A stretch of 59,228 nucleotides of DNA from JAILZP01 sp037444185 (GCA_037444185.1 JBBIMW010000013.1:1-59228), one strand, 5' to 3'; shown: positions 31,589 through 40,224, numbered from the stretch's first letter. Notes: generated by a model from the sequence alone, not told the origin. Numbers and translations are program-made.

Positions 31589-32275
31589 ATGATTAATTTT
31601 TATAATGTTTTCAAGATATATTCCAACGGTGCCAAAGGACTGAACGATGTTTCCCTGACCATTCACAAAGGTGAGTTCGTATTTCTGGTGGGGCCCAGCG
31701 GGGCCGGCAAAACGTCGCTGATTAAAATTATTTTCAGGGAGGAGCTTCCCACCAGGGGGCAGGTGCTGTTCAACGGGAAAAACATCGCCCGCCTCCGGGG
31801 ACGGGAGATTCCCTACCTGAGAAGAAAAATAGGCATGGTTTTTCAAGACTTCAGGCTTCTTCCCCAGAAAACGGTTTTTGAAAATGTTTCCTTTGCCTTG
31901 GAAGTTACCGGAGCCTCCTCCAGAGAAATAAGGTCCAGGGTACCGGCGGTGCTGGAGCGGGTGGGTCTGCCGGAAAAGGCCGGAGTCCTGCCGTCCCAGC
32001 TTTCCGGGGGGGAGCAGCAGAGGGTTTGTATCGCCCGGGCCATTGCAAACAGCCCCGCCGTCCTCATTGCCGACGAGCCCACCGGAAACCTGGATCCCGA
32101 CACTGCCTGGGAACTCATGAAGCTTTTGGGAGAAATCAATAATTCGGGCACGACGGTGATTATGGCCACCCATGCCAGGGAAATCGTGGACTCCATGAAA
32201 AAACGGGTGGTGGCCCTGTCCGAGGGCAGGATAGCCCGTGACGAAGAATGCGGGGTATACTGCCATGAGCTTTAA
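31589..32275 (+). CDS. ftsE: cell-division ABC transporter ATPase FtsE
   Basis: ATPase of the FtsEX complex, which uses ATP hydrolysis to activate wall hydrolases during division or sporulation. The 228-residue protein has Walker A in LVGPSGAGKTSLIK, the Q-loop FQDFRLLPQKTVFENV, the signature LSGGEQQRVCIARAI, Walker B VLIADEPTGNLDP and the H-loop ATHAREI. GNLDPDTAWEL is an FtsE feature. I chose the ATG at 31589, behind GGGG; a longer frame adds a short hydrophobic stretch without a site. It overlaps ftsX by 11 bases. Confidence 0.96.
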   Translation: MINFYNVFKIYSNGAKGLNDVSLTIHKGEFVFLVGPSGAGKTSLIKIIFREELPTRGQVLFNGKNIARLRGREIPYLRRKIGMVFQDFRLLPQKTVFENVSFALEVTGASSREIRSRVPAVLERVGLPEKAGVLPSQLSGGEQQRVCIARAIANSPAVLIADEPTGNLDPDTAWELMKLLGEINNSGTTVIMATHAREIVDSMKKRVVALSEGRIARDEECGVYCHEL

Positions 32276-33152
32276 CACCATGGTTTACTACTGGAGGGAA
32301 GCCCTGCAGTCCATTGCCCGGAACAGCTGGCTTTCCGCGGCGTCCGTGGGGACCGTGGCGGTGTCCCTGCTTATAGTGGGGTTTTTTGCGCTGTTGGTGA
32401 TAAATGCCAATGAATTCACCCGGGACATTGAGTCTGGCCTTGAAATCAGGGTTATCCTCAAAGACGGGCAGTCCAGGGGCAGCCTTGACAAGATCCGTTC
32501 GGAAATAGAAAAACAGCCCGGTGTCTCCATGGTGGAGTTCATTTCCCGGGACCAGGCCCTGGAAGAGATGAGAAGAAGCCTGAAAAACCGCAGTGATGTG
32601 TTGGAGGGGCTGCAAAACGACAACCCTCTGCCCGACGCGTACAGGGTCAGGGCAGCCAGGGCAGACCAGATCCCGGGGCTGGCGGAAAATATCGAGGGCC
32701 TGGAAGGGGTGGACCAGGTAATATACGGTGGTGGGCTGGTGGAAAAGCTGGTTTCGGCCACCCTCTGGCTGAGGTGGGCCGGCGCCGGCATACTGGTGCT
32801 GCTGTGCCTGGCAGCGGTTTTTCTTATTTCCACCACCATTCGCATGTCGGTTTTCGCCCGCCGCAGGGAAATAGGCATCATGGTGCTTCTGGGCGCCACC
32901 AACTGGTTCGTCCGCTTTCCCTACCTGCTGGAGGGTATGATATTGGGCTTTTTGGGCGCTTCCCTGGCGGCGGGGGCGGTTTACCTGGGATATGTCACCC
33001 TGGTGGGTTATATTGACCGGTTCCTTCCCTTCATTCACCCGGTGTCTGACCGGACGACCATTTTCGCGGTGCTGGGGGGGATGCTTGGAGCGGGGCTTTT
33101 TATTGGCTCCCTGGGAAGTGTCTTCTCGATAAGAAAATTCCTTAAAATATAG
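32265..33152 (+). CDS. ftsX: cell-division permease FtsX
   Basis: Four-helix membrane partner of FtsE, about 295 residues. A cytoplasmic N-terminus with YYWREALQSIARNSWLSAAS precedes helix 1 (about 22-46). An external domain (about 48-165) contains MVEFISRDQALEEMRRSL and DQIPGLAENIEGLEGVDQVI; this region binds the hydrolase in other species. Three helices follow with VFARRREIGIMVLLGATNWF. The ATG at 32265 overlaps ftsE. The next gene encodes a coiled-coil LytM protein, the expected extracytoplasmic target. Confidence 0.95.
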   Translation: MSFNTMVYYWREALQSIARNSWLSAASVGTVAVSLLIVGFFALLVINANEFTRDIESGLEIRVILKDGQSRGSLDKIRSEIEKQPGVSMVEFISRDQALEEMRRSLKNRSDVLEGLQNDNPLPDAYRVRAARADQIPGLAENIEGLEGVDQVIYGGGLVEKLVSATLWLRWAGAGILVLLCLAAVFLISTTIRMSVFARRREIGIMVLLGATNWFVRFPYLLEGMILGFLGASLAAGAVYLGYVTLVGYIDRFLPFIHPVSDRTTIFAVLGGMLGAGLFIGSLGSVFSIRKFLKI

Positions 33153-33197
33153 GGTTTGGGATTGTGGTTATCACTTGCTTTGGGGGTGGCTTTGCCG

Positions 33198-34328
33198 GTG
33201 AGGGGGTTGAATAAAAGGTTGCTGACGCTGCTGCTGGTATGTGTTTTTGCGGCATTTTCGGCCGGCGCGGCCTACGGCGACCCGCTGGAGGATTTGCTGA
33301 ACGAGACCAGGCAGAAGCTCGAAAAAAAGCGTCAAGAGGCGGATTCCAGCAAAAAAACCGTGAGTAGCTACGCCTCCCAGATCAATGCCCTGGACCGGAG
33401 CATAGACGCCACTGAACGGCAGGCCAGGGATTTGGAGGTCAATGTTGGCATCGTCCAGAATGAAATAAAGCGGGCCGAGGCCGAACTGGAAAAAGCAAGG
33501 CGGGATCTGGAGGAAAGCAACAATACCTTGAAGAAAAGAGTCCGGGGCATGTACGTTGCCGGCAGTGTCGGGTATCTCGAGGTGCTGCTGGAGTCGAACA
33601 GTTTCTCCGACTTTATCAACAGGGCGGAGATGCTGAGGAGGATTATCGGCAGGGACGTTCAGGCCATAAAGGTGGTGGCGGAGAAAAGGCAGGCCGTTTT
33701 GGACGAAAAGGCCGGACTGGAGGCCAGGCGGGACAGTTACGCTTCTCTCCTGGCGGTACAGGAGGCCGCCAAGGCGGACCTGAGAATCCGGCAGGCGGAA
33801 AAGATAAGCTTTTTATCCAGGGCCAGGCAGGACTTGGCCAGGTTTGAGGCCGAGGCGGAGGAGCTGGAGCAGAGGGAGAATGAAATAATCAGGGAATTAT
33901 TAAAGAAAAAGTCCAGCCAGGGATCTCCGGCTTTGGGAACGGGGGCCTTCGCCTGGCCGGTTCCGGGCTATGCCGACGTTTCGTCCCCCTTTGGCAACCG
34001 TGTGCACCCCATCCTGGGGTATGTCCGTCATCACAACGGCATAGATATACCGGCCCCCGGCGGAACCAGGGTGGTGGCGGCCCAGGACGGCGTGGTGATC
34101 GAGGTGGCCTATCTGACCGGTTATGGCAATGTGGTCATTTTGGACCATGGCGGAGGTATCACCACACTGTATGCCCACCTCAGCGCCCAGCTGGTGGCGG
34201 TGGGCAGCGGGGTGGGGAAGGGCGCCACCATTGCCAGGGTTGGCAGCACGGGGATGTCCACGGGACCTCACCTGCACTTTGAAGTAAGGAAGAAGGGGGC
34301 TCCGGTCAATCCCATGGGCTATTACTGA
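33198..34328 (+). CDS. coiled-coil LytM (M23) peptidase, EnvC/PcsB-like
   Basis: Secreted wall endopeptidase of about 376 residues. A signal peptide (about 1-27) is followed by a long coiled coil (about 30-240, with EKKRQEADSSKKTVSSYASQ and heptads) and a C-terminal LytM domain (about 265-375). The zinc ligands are present: His in HPILGYVRHHNGIDIPAPGG and the HLH of STGPHLHFEVRKK, with YAHLS between. It is thus an active enzyme rather than a dead activator. The GTG at 33198 is eight bases after GGGGGTGG; other starts are possible. Placed directly after ftsX, it is the likely FtsEX-controlled hydrolase. Confidence 0.9.
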   Translation: MRGLNKRLLTLLLVCVFAAFSAGAAYGDPLEDLLNETRQKLEKKRQEADSSKKTVSSYASQINALDRSIDATERQARDLEVNVGIVQNEIKRAEAELEKARRDLEESNNTLKKRVRGMYVAGSVGYLEVLLESNSFSDFINRAEMLRRIIGRDVQAIKVVAEKRQAVLDEKAGLEARRDSYASLLAVQEAAKADLRIRQAEKISFLSRARQDLARFEAEAEELEQRENEIIRELLKKKSSQGSPALGTGAFAWPVPGYADVSSPFGNRVHPILGYVRHHNGIDIPAPGGTRVVAAQDGVVIEVAYLTGYGNVVILDHGGGITTLYAHLSAQLVAVGSGVGKGATIARVGSTGMSTGPHLHFEVRKKGAPVNPMGYY

Positions 34329-34373
34329 CGGGCGGCCGGGCGGCGCCCGGCCCCCTGTGATCGGTTTTTATAC

Positions 34374-34401
34374 CCGCCGCCAATGGAAGGCGGTTTTTTT
34401 T
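34374..34401 (+). terminator. intrinsic terminator of the ftsEX operon
   Basis: CCGCC and GGCGG around a ten-base loop, followed by eight T's, 46 bases after the LytM gene. Confidence 0.75.
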
Positions 34402-34563
34402 CGTCCATTCCGCATTTCAAGATTCCGCCGGAAGACAGGGGGTACCGATGCCATAATATTGTAATCAGCCGGCAAAACTTATAGTATAATAATCTTGTAG
34501 CCTTAAAACAGCTGAATCATGTTTAAAATCCCGCCGTTACGGGAAAAGGAAGGGGCCATACAC

Positions 34564-35724
34564 TTGATTTTTAGTGGCAACCGCGCACCCCGGAGCCTTT
34601 ACCGGCTGTTCGCCGGCCTGGCCCTGGGGACATTCATTCTGGTGGTGGGGCTGGGCTGGCTGCTGGCGTCGAACTACAAACACTTCGGCAATCTGTTCAA
34701 GGTTATCGCCCTGGTAAAAACACAATATCTCAGCCAGGTGGATTACAATGCCATGGTGGAGGGCGCCATACGGGGCATTGTGCATTCTCTTAACGATCCT
34801 TATTCAGCCTATCTGGACCCGGCCACCTACAAACAGCTGCGGGATCAGATCAAAGGGTCCTTCGGCGGCCTTGGTATCGTGGTGGGTCTTAAGGACGATT
34901 ACCTTACGGTGGCCAGGACCTTTCGGGGCACCCCCGCGTACCGGGCGGGAATCCAGCCCGGGGATGTGATATATAAAATCGATAACAGGGAAGTGCGGGG
35001 TGTGGAGCTGGAATCGGCGGTACAAATGATGCGGGGGCCGGTGGGCACCAAACTGACCCTGACTTTGGTGCGGCCCGATGTTCCCAAGCCCTTTGACGTG
35101 GAGCTGACCAGGGAGGAAATTGTCGTTCCCACCGTGGAAAGCCGGATGTTGAACAATGGTATCGGCCACATTGTGCTTACCCAGTTCTCCGAAAGAACAC
35201 CGGGGGAAATGGACGAAAATATAGCCAGGATGAAAAAGCAGGGCATGAGGGGAGTGATACTGGATCTGAGAAACAATCCCGGCGGCGAGCTTATGTCGGC
35301 CGTGAAGGTTTCCGGATATTTTGTGCCCCCCGGCCCGGTGGTGTATATTGATTACAAGGGAGGGCGCCATGAGGAGCACCCCGCCCGGGGCAGCATGCTG
35401 AAGATGCCGCTGGTGGTGCTGATTAACGAGCACAGCGCCAGCGCCGCCGAAATACTTGCCGGGGCGGTGAAGGATACCGGCTCCGGTGTCCTGGTGGGGC
35501 AGAAGACCTTTGGCAAGGGTGTGGTGCAAATGGTCTTCGATCTTGACAATGGCGCGGGCCTCAAGCTGACCACCGCCAAATACCTGACGCCCAAGAAAAA
35601 CGATATTCATAAAAAGGGAATAGAGCCCGATGTGCCGGTGGATCTGCCGCCGGGGGGACCCGATGTCCAACTGCAGAAAGCCGTTGATATTTTGAGTGAG
35701 AAGCTGTCGGAAAAGGCCGCATGA
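34564..35724 (+). CDS. ctpA: S41 carboxyl-terminal processing protease CtpA
   Basis: Membrane-anchored serine protease of about 386 residues that degrades wall hydrolases or signalling proteins outside the membrane. One N-terminal helix (about 15-37) precedes the helical CtpA domain, a PDZ domain (about 90-170; FGGLGIVVGLKDDYLTVART) and the S41 core. The core has the Ser in NEHSASAAEILAGAVKD and the Lys in GQKTFGKGVVQM, the Ser-Lys dyad. The TTG at 34564 lies about ten bases after AAGGAAGGGG; ATG 34519 is an alternative. A TATAAT at 34485-34490 lies upstream. The PDZ membrane gene follows, and a LytM gene precedes it, so hydrolase turnover is a likely target. Confidence 0.92.
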   Translation: MIFSGNRAPRSLYRLFAGLALGTFILVVGLGWLLASNYKHFGNLFKVIALVKTQYLSQVDYNAMVEGAIRGIVHSLNDPYSAYLDPATYKQLRDQIKGSFGGLGIVVGLKDDYLTVARTFRGTPAYRAGIQPGDVIYKIDNREVRGVELESAVQMMRGPVGTKLTLTLVRPDVPKPFDVELTREEIVVPTVESRMLNNGIGHIVLTQFSERTPGEMDENIARMKKQGMRGVILDLRNNPGGELMSAVKVSGYFVPPGPVVYIDYKGGRHEEHPARGSMLKMPLVVLINEHSASAAEILAGAVKDTGSGVLVGQKTFGKGVVQMVFDLDNGAGLKLTTAKYLTPKKNDIHKKGIEPDVPVDLPPGGPDVQLQKAVDILSEKLSEKAA

Positions 35725-35737
35725 ATTCGGCCCGCCA

Positions 35738-37051
35738 TTGATTTTGCCTGGTGCGGCGGGCCGCTTATTTCTGTTTTCGGGCGGTGTGGGAGTGTACCTT
35801 CTGACCGATGTCGTGCCGCTGGTTGTAAAAAACTATATACTCCAGTTTTTTGATCTGCAATTCCTGTCCCTGATGGCTGTGGTGGTTATTCTGGTGGCGT
35901 TGCAATACAGGCGTTCCGAGTCGGTGCGGGCGTCCATGTATGGTTTGAAAACCAGCCGGATGTGGAGGGACACCCTTTTTGCCACTTTGCTGGGCCTTGC
36001 CGGGGGTCTGGGGGGCAGTGTGCTGATGGTTCTGGCGGGTATTCCGGTGACCGGTTCGGCGCCGGTTTTTGTGTTGTTCCTGGTCATCGCCGCCGTGCTC
36101 ATGCTGATCAGCCCGCGGTTCATTTGTTTTGCGTATGCCGGGGGGATAATATCCCTGGCAAATATAATCACCGGCTGGCCCCCGGTGAATATTTACCAGG
36201 TCCTGGCGCTGGTGGCCCTCTTGCACATGGTGGAAAGCCTGCTGATATTTTTCAGCGGCCATCTGGGGGCGGTGCCGACTTTTTTCGGGAACCACCGCGG
36301 GCGGGTGGTGGGGGGGTTCACTCTCCAGAAATTCTGGCCCATACCCCTGGTGGCCCTTACCATTGACTATCCGGCTGCGGCGGAGTTTTTCGGCGATATG
36401 CCCCGGTGGTGGCCGCTAATCAAACCCGGGGTGACCACCGACCCCGGGAACTTAGGGTATGTGCTGGTTTCCGTGGTGGCGGGGCTGGGATACGGAGATC
36501 TGGCCATGGCCAGGAATCCCTGGCAAAAGAGCAGGCTGTCCGCCCTGTATCTGGCGTTATACAGCGTTGCCCTCTTCTTCCTGGCGGTGGTGGCCCAGAA
36601 TCACGCGGCCCTTACTTTGGTGGCCGCCCTTTTTTCTCCCCTGGGACACGAACTGGTGATATACATCGGCAGGAGGATAGAGCAGGCGGGCAGGCCGGTG
36701 TTCGTACCTTCCCGCCGGGGGTTGCGGGTGCTGGATGTGATTCCTGACTCGGTGGCCTGGAACATGGGTATCAGGTCCGGTGACGTACTGCTGGCGGTGG
36801 GGGGGGTTCCCGTTCGCGATGGCTGGGATCTCAAACATGCGCTGGAAATAGTTGCTGGGTCCCTTGAGATAGAGTACCTGCAGGGGCGGGGGCAGGTCTA
36901 CAGCCGCGGATTGGCCTTCAGGCCCGATGTGCGCGGTTTCCTGGGAGTGTTGCCGGTTCCCGCGGAAAACGAAAGGAGCTATGTGGAGATTGATTCGTAC
37001 CCGCCGCTGAAAAAAATACTGGCTGTGCTGTGGAAAAAAATTAAGCGTTGA
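35738..37051 (+). CDS. polytopic membrane protein with C-terminal PDZ domain
   Basis: About 437 residues. Nine or so membrane helices fill residues 1-310. A PDZ domain (about 320-400) follows, with LRVLDVIPDSVAWNMGIRSG, then GDVLLAVGGVPVRDGWDLKH. No protease motifs are seen. It is a family found next to ctpA in Peptococcaceae-like genomes; an adaptor or regulator of the protease is my inference. The start is uncertain: TTG 35738, GTG 35786 and GTG 35792 are all possible, and a GTG at 35696 would overlap ctpA. Its last ten residues are basic. Confidence 0.82.
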   Translation: MILPGAAGRLFLFSGGVGVYLLTDVVPLVVKNYILQFFDLQFLSLMAVVVILVALQYRRSESVRASMYGLKTSRMWRDTLFATLLGLAGGLGGSVLMVLAGIPVTGSAPVFVLFLVIAAVLMLISPRFICFAYAGGIISLANIITGWPPVNIYQVLALVALLHMVESLLIFFSGHLGAVPTFFGNHRGRVVGGFTLQKFWPIPLVALTIDYPAAAEFFGDMPRWWPLIKPGVTTDPGNLGYVLVSVVAGLGYGDLAMARNPWQKSRLSALYLALYSVALFFLAVVAQNHAALTLVAALFSPLGHELVIYIGRRIEQAGRPVFVPSRRGLRVLDVIPDSVAWNMGIRSGDVLLAVGGVPVRDGWDLKHALEIVAGSLEIEYLQGRGQVYSRGLAFRPDVRGFLGVLPVPAENERSYVEIDSYPPLKKILAVLWKKIKR

Positions 37052-37198
37052 CTCCGCAGACGGCGGCATTTTATAATTTTTCATGACTGTAAAGTATAAT
37101 CGGCATCAATGCCTGCAGCGTCAGTCATCCGGCGCCGGACGCCGGTCTGAAAGACAAAGCAAGGAAGGGTTTATCACAGTCCGCAGGAGGTGAGCTGA

Positions 37199-37387
37199 AT
37201 GTGCGAAGCCAATGCCTACATCAGAAAAGACGGCAACGAGGAGCTCTTGCTCGAAATGGTGGATAAAGTGCTCCCTCACGAAGAGGGGCTGGTTCTGGAG
37301 GATATTTTCGGTCGCCGCAAAATTGTCAAGGCCAGGATTGCCGAACTGGCCCTGGTGGATCACAAAATAATACTGGAAAAAGAGTAG
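37199..37387 (+). CDS. cooT: CooT-family nickel-binding protein
   Basis: 62-residue protein with the CooT N-terminus MCEANAYI. In characterised members Cys2 binds nickel and the dimer helps insert nickel into carbon monoxide dehydrogenase. The rest (GLVLEDIFGRRKIVKARIAE) is a small beta domain with the family's ED-F-G pattern. GCAGGAGGTG precedes the ATG. There is no CODH or hydrogenase gene in the window, so it is either a stand-alone nickel chaperone or has another metal role. A strong hairpin follows. Confidence 0.85.
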   Translation: MCEANAYIRKDGNEELLLEMVDKVLPHEEGLVLEDIFGRRKIVKARIAELALVDHKIILEKE

Positions 37388-37397
37388 CCGCAAGGCC

Positions 37398-37429
37398 CCG
37401 GGGCCGCCGTTAAAAAACGGCGGCCCCGG
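37398..37429 (+). terminator. strong hairpin after cooT
   Basis: CCGGGGCCGCCGTT pairs with AACGGCGGCCCCGG around AAAA, a perfect 14-base stem. A weak T-rich tail follows, so it acts either as a terminator or as an end protector. Confidence 0.7.
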
Positions 37430-37514
37430 TGAGTTCTTGATTTTGCCGCCCGGTAGGGCGGCCGGATACGGCCTCACGGCAATGCGGAATAGTCAGTTTC
37501 AGGGGGGCTTGGCA

Positions 37515-38135
37515 GTGCTGCACCCGGATGAACGGTGGGATCTCTCCGGAATAAACAGTATGCGTGAGCTGGAGGACAGGGTGAAGGGCTGCAACCGCTG
37601 CCGGCTGCGCGGAGGCTGCAGGGGCGTGGTGTTCGGCGAGGGCAATCCGGCCGCCAGGGTGGTGTTGTGCGGCGAGGGTCCCGGGGCGGATGAGGACCTG
37701 CTGGGCCGGCCTTTTGTGGGAAAGGCTGGGCAGCTGCTGGACAGAATACTGGAGGCGTGCGGTTTCAACCGGTTTCAGCAGGTTTACATACTGAACACCG
37801 TCAAGTGCCGGCCTCCGGGCAACAGGATACCCGCCGGGGACGAAAGAAGCTCCTGCAGGCCGATCCTTGAAGCCCAGTTAAGGCTGATCCGCCCGCTGAT
37901 ACTGGTGCTCCTGGGGGCCACGGCGCTGCAGGAGATCGTTGACCCGGCGGGCAGGATTACCCGGGACAGGGGGAAGTGGGTGGACAAGGGCGGTATTTTG
38001 ATCATGCCCACGTATCACCCGGCCGCACTGCTGAGGAATCCGGCCCTGAAGGCTGACGCCTGGAAGGACTTCCGGCGGGTGGTTTGCAAATACCGGGAGC
38101 TGGTGGATCCCGGCCATTATTCCCCCCATTGTTGA
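37515..38135 (+). CDS. uracil-DNA glycosylase, family 4 (Fe-S)
   Basis: Removes uracil from DNA. The 206-residue protein has the family-4 iron-sulfur cysteines: CNRC near residue 25, then Cys in NTVKCRPPGNRIPAGDERSS followed by C. Catalytic or binding blocks are CGEGPGADEDLLGRPFVGKA and MPTYHPAALLRNP. GEGPG replaces the more usual GEAPG. I chose the GTG at 37515, seven bases after AGGGGGG; upstream in-frame starts add a stretch with a repeat phrase and are unlikely. It stands alone, convergent with the DUF2508 gene. Confidence 0.9.
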   Translation: MLHPDERWDLSGINSMRELEDRVKGCNRCRLRGGCRGVVFGEGNPAARVVLCGEGPGADEDLLGRPFVGKAGQLLDRILEACGFNRFQQVYILNTVKCRPPGNRIPAGDERSSCRPILEAQLRLIRPLILVLLGATALQEIVDPAGRITRDRGKWVDKGGILIMPTYHPAALLRNPALKADAWKDFRRVVCKYRELVDPGHYSPHC

Positions 38136-38214
38136 AATACACGGGAAAATGGTTTGCGCCGCATTCCTTATTCTGTCAGGGGACAGGAAACAAAATGGGA
38201 GGGTGGAAACATTT

Positions 38215-38520
38215 TTATTCTACCGGTTCAGTGTTTTTGACCGGGTCCGCCAGGCTGTCCGGCCAGGCCTTGACTCCCTGGGTCCGGGCCAGGGTTATAA
38301 GGGCCAGGAAGTGCCTTTCAGCGGCGTTCAGCCGGTAGATCATATACTCCACAAGGTGGGACTCGACATGGTGAAACTGGCGTTTGGCCAGTTGCCACTC
38401 TTTCAGGGACTTCTGTGCGGCTTCCAGCAATTCCCGGTCTTCGGGCTTGCCAGGGCAAACACTGTAAAGGGGGGATATTTTGGACAGTATTATATGCAGC
38501 GCCCTTTTTAACGCCTTCAT
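38215..38520 (-). CDS. DUF2508 (YaaL-like) protein
   Basis: 101-residue protein of the DUF2508/YaaL family, function unknown. The recognisable part is LLEAAQKSLKEWQLAKRQFH, then VEYMIYRLNAAERHFLALIT, a helical hairpin. GGAGG lies eight bases before the ATG at 38520. In other Firmicutes the gene is often next to recR and pro-sigma-K processing genes; here it is isolated and convergent with the uracil-DNA glycosylase. Confidence 0.75.
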   Translation of the reverse strand: MKALKRALHIILSKISPLYSVCPGKPEDRELLEAAQKSLKEWQLAKRQFHHVESHLVEYMIYRLNAAERHFLALITLARTQGVKAWPDSLADPVKNTEPVE

Positions 38521-38798
38521 CAATCATGCCTCCGCAAAAAACTGATCCGGGCCCGCCGGAACCGGCCATGCAAAATCCTCCCGCAGTCATGATTTCCATA
38601 AACGAGCAGTTGTTAACATTATTGTAATATATTTACATGATATTCTCAAGCCCTTTTCTCCGCCGGATATACGGGATATTTCAATTGAATTGCCCGGCTT
38701 GCCTGGGGCGTCGGCGTCAGAAGGCGAAACCTTAATATTTAATCCTGCAAGTAAGCATAATACGGATAGTGACGCAAAGGAAGCCGGGGGTGGTTTTT

Positions 38799-40103
38799 AT
38801 GCAGCGCCCTGTTTTTTTAGCTGCGTTTTTAATGGCCGCCGTTTTATGTTCCGGTTGCCCGGACCGCCAGGCCGCCCAAAAGCCGGCCCAGCCGCCGCTG
38901 AAAATAGCGGTGTGCCTGGCTGATCTGGAGAGGGACGGCAACAGGATAATTAAAAATGTAATGGACAGCAGGAAAAAAGAGGACAGGCTGGACATAATCT
39001 GGCTGGACGCCAAAAACGACCGGCTCAGGCAGGAAGAGCAGCTGAAAAAGCTGCCCCGGCAGAAGGTTGAAGCGGTGGTGCTCCAGCCCGTCGACCCGGT
39101 TACCGGCCCGGAGGTGATGCGGGGTCTGGTGGAAAAAAAAATTAAGGTGGTGGCGTTGGAAACCCTTCCGGCGGACGTGCCGGTGGATGCCTATGTGGCT
39201 CCGGACCATGTCCTGGCCGGGCAGCTTTTGGCCCGCTTTGCCATAAACACGGCCCGTAAGGGTGCCGGGTTGCCCGTTTCACCCGGCGCGGCCGCCAACA
39301 CCGCCCTTCAAGGACAGGGGGCCCTTCAGAACAGGCTTCCCATCGGCGTGGCACTGATCGGCGGAGATCCGAAGGATGCGGCGGCAGGGGAGATAGCGGC
39401 CGCCGCCCGGGCCGCCCTGCGGGGAAGCGCCGAGGTGCGGCTGGTGGCCGAGGAACAGGTGCCGCAGGGCAATCCGGGCCTGGTTCCGGGAATAACGCAG
39501 AGGCTTTTGGCCGAAAAGGGAAATGGTATCCAAGCGGTGCTGGCCACGGACAGCCGGCTGGCTTTGGAGGCGGTGCAGGCCCTAAAAAGCGCGGGGCTCA
39601 ACAACCGCGTACTGACAGCCGGGGTGGGGGCGGATGAAAAGGCGTCCATGGCCCTGGCCGCAGGGGAACACGACGCCGAGGTGGACACCAGACCAGATCT
39701 GCTGGGGCAGTACGCCCTGGACGCCGCCATCAGGCTGGCCAGGGACGGCCACTGGGAGTACTCCGGGCAGATTGGCAACGGCAGCTATTCCGTCCCTTCC
39801 CGGATAATGCCGGTGCGGCTGATTACGTCCGGCAACGCCTATCTTCTCGAACAGAGGTGGGGTGGCCTCCAGGGTAAAAAAGAAGAGGGCGGGGGCGGGC
39901 AAAAGCAGGGGGAGTCCGGGGGCGGGCGGGACGGCGAAGGCGAAGGCGGCCGGCAAAGCCCCGGCCAGGGCGACGGACAGGATCAGAAACGTAAAACAAT
40001 GCTGCGCATAACCACCCGGGACGGAAAAACCATGGAGGTACAAGTCGACGGGGAGATCAAAAAAATAGAGTCCCTGGGAGAAGGCGAAGGAAAGGGTCGG
40101 TAA
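38799..40103 (+). CDS. orphan sugar-type solute-binding lipoprotein with low-complexity tail
   Basis: About 434 residues. A signal peptide ends in VLCSGC, a lipobox-like Cys at about residue 20. A periplasmic-binding-protein fold of the sugar/LacI type follows (KIAVCLADLERDGNRIIKNV, then VEAVVLQPVDPVTGPEVMRG, then AVLATDSRLALEAVQALKSA). At about 365-405 a Gly/Gln/Glu low-complexity linker precedes a short beta segment (MLRITTRDGKTMEVQVDG). No permease or ATPase gene adjoins it, so it may be a sensor or wall-bound protein. The ATG at 38799 follows GGGGGTGG. A riboswitch-like phrase lies upstream (see findings). Confidence 0.8.
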   Translation: MQRPVFLAAFLMAAVLCSGCPDRQAAQKPAQPPLKIAVCLADLERDGNRIIKNVMDSRKKEDRLDIIWLDAKNDRLRQEEQLKKLPRQKVEAVVLQPVDPVTGPEVMRGLVEKKIKVVALETLPADVPVDAYVAPDHVLAGQLLARFAINTARKGAGLPVSPGAAANTALQGQGALQNRLPIGVALIGGDPKDAAAGEIAAAARAALRGSAEVRLVAEEQVPQGNPGLVPGITQRLLAEKGNGIQAVLATDSRLALEAVQALKSAGLNNRVLTAGVGADEKASMALAAGEHDAEVDTRPDLLGQYALDAAIRLARDGHWEYSGQIGNGSYSVPSRIMPVRLITSGNAYLLEQRWGGLQGKKEEGGGGQKQGESGGGRDGEGEGGRQSPGQGDGQDQKRKTMLRITTRDGKTMEVQVDGEIKKIESLGEGEGKGR

Positions 40104-40105
40104 AT

Positions 40106-40130
40106 AACTTAGGTAACCGGTACCTAAGTT
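40106..40130. repeat. palindrome AACTTAGGTA / TACCTAAGTT
   Basis: Ten-base perfect arms around ACCGG. It lies two bases after the preceding stop codon. Relatives: GGTACCTGGTACCTAAG at 15754-15770 and AACTTAGGTGCCCGGTACC at 48956-48974. Confidence 0.85.
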
Positions 40131-40131
40131 G

Positions 40132-40224
40132 CAGGTTTTGTGGATAAATTAAATAAGGTTCCTTTTATTCTGGATTCTGACTCCTGGATTCTGGATTCCA
40201 GTCGCCCGAAGGGCGAATTTGTTC
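40132..40224. repeat. 93-bp direct repeat, copy 2
   Basis: One base differs from copy 1 at 31347-31439. It ends 127 bases before the large SLH gene. Together with the palindrome at 40106 it fills most of the intergenic gap. Confidence 0.9.

Noticed and set aside
38690..38923. Short open frame before the orphan lipoprotein
   Set aside because: It overlaps the lipoprotein gene in another frame and lacks a ribosome-binding site; no recognisable product.
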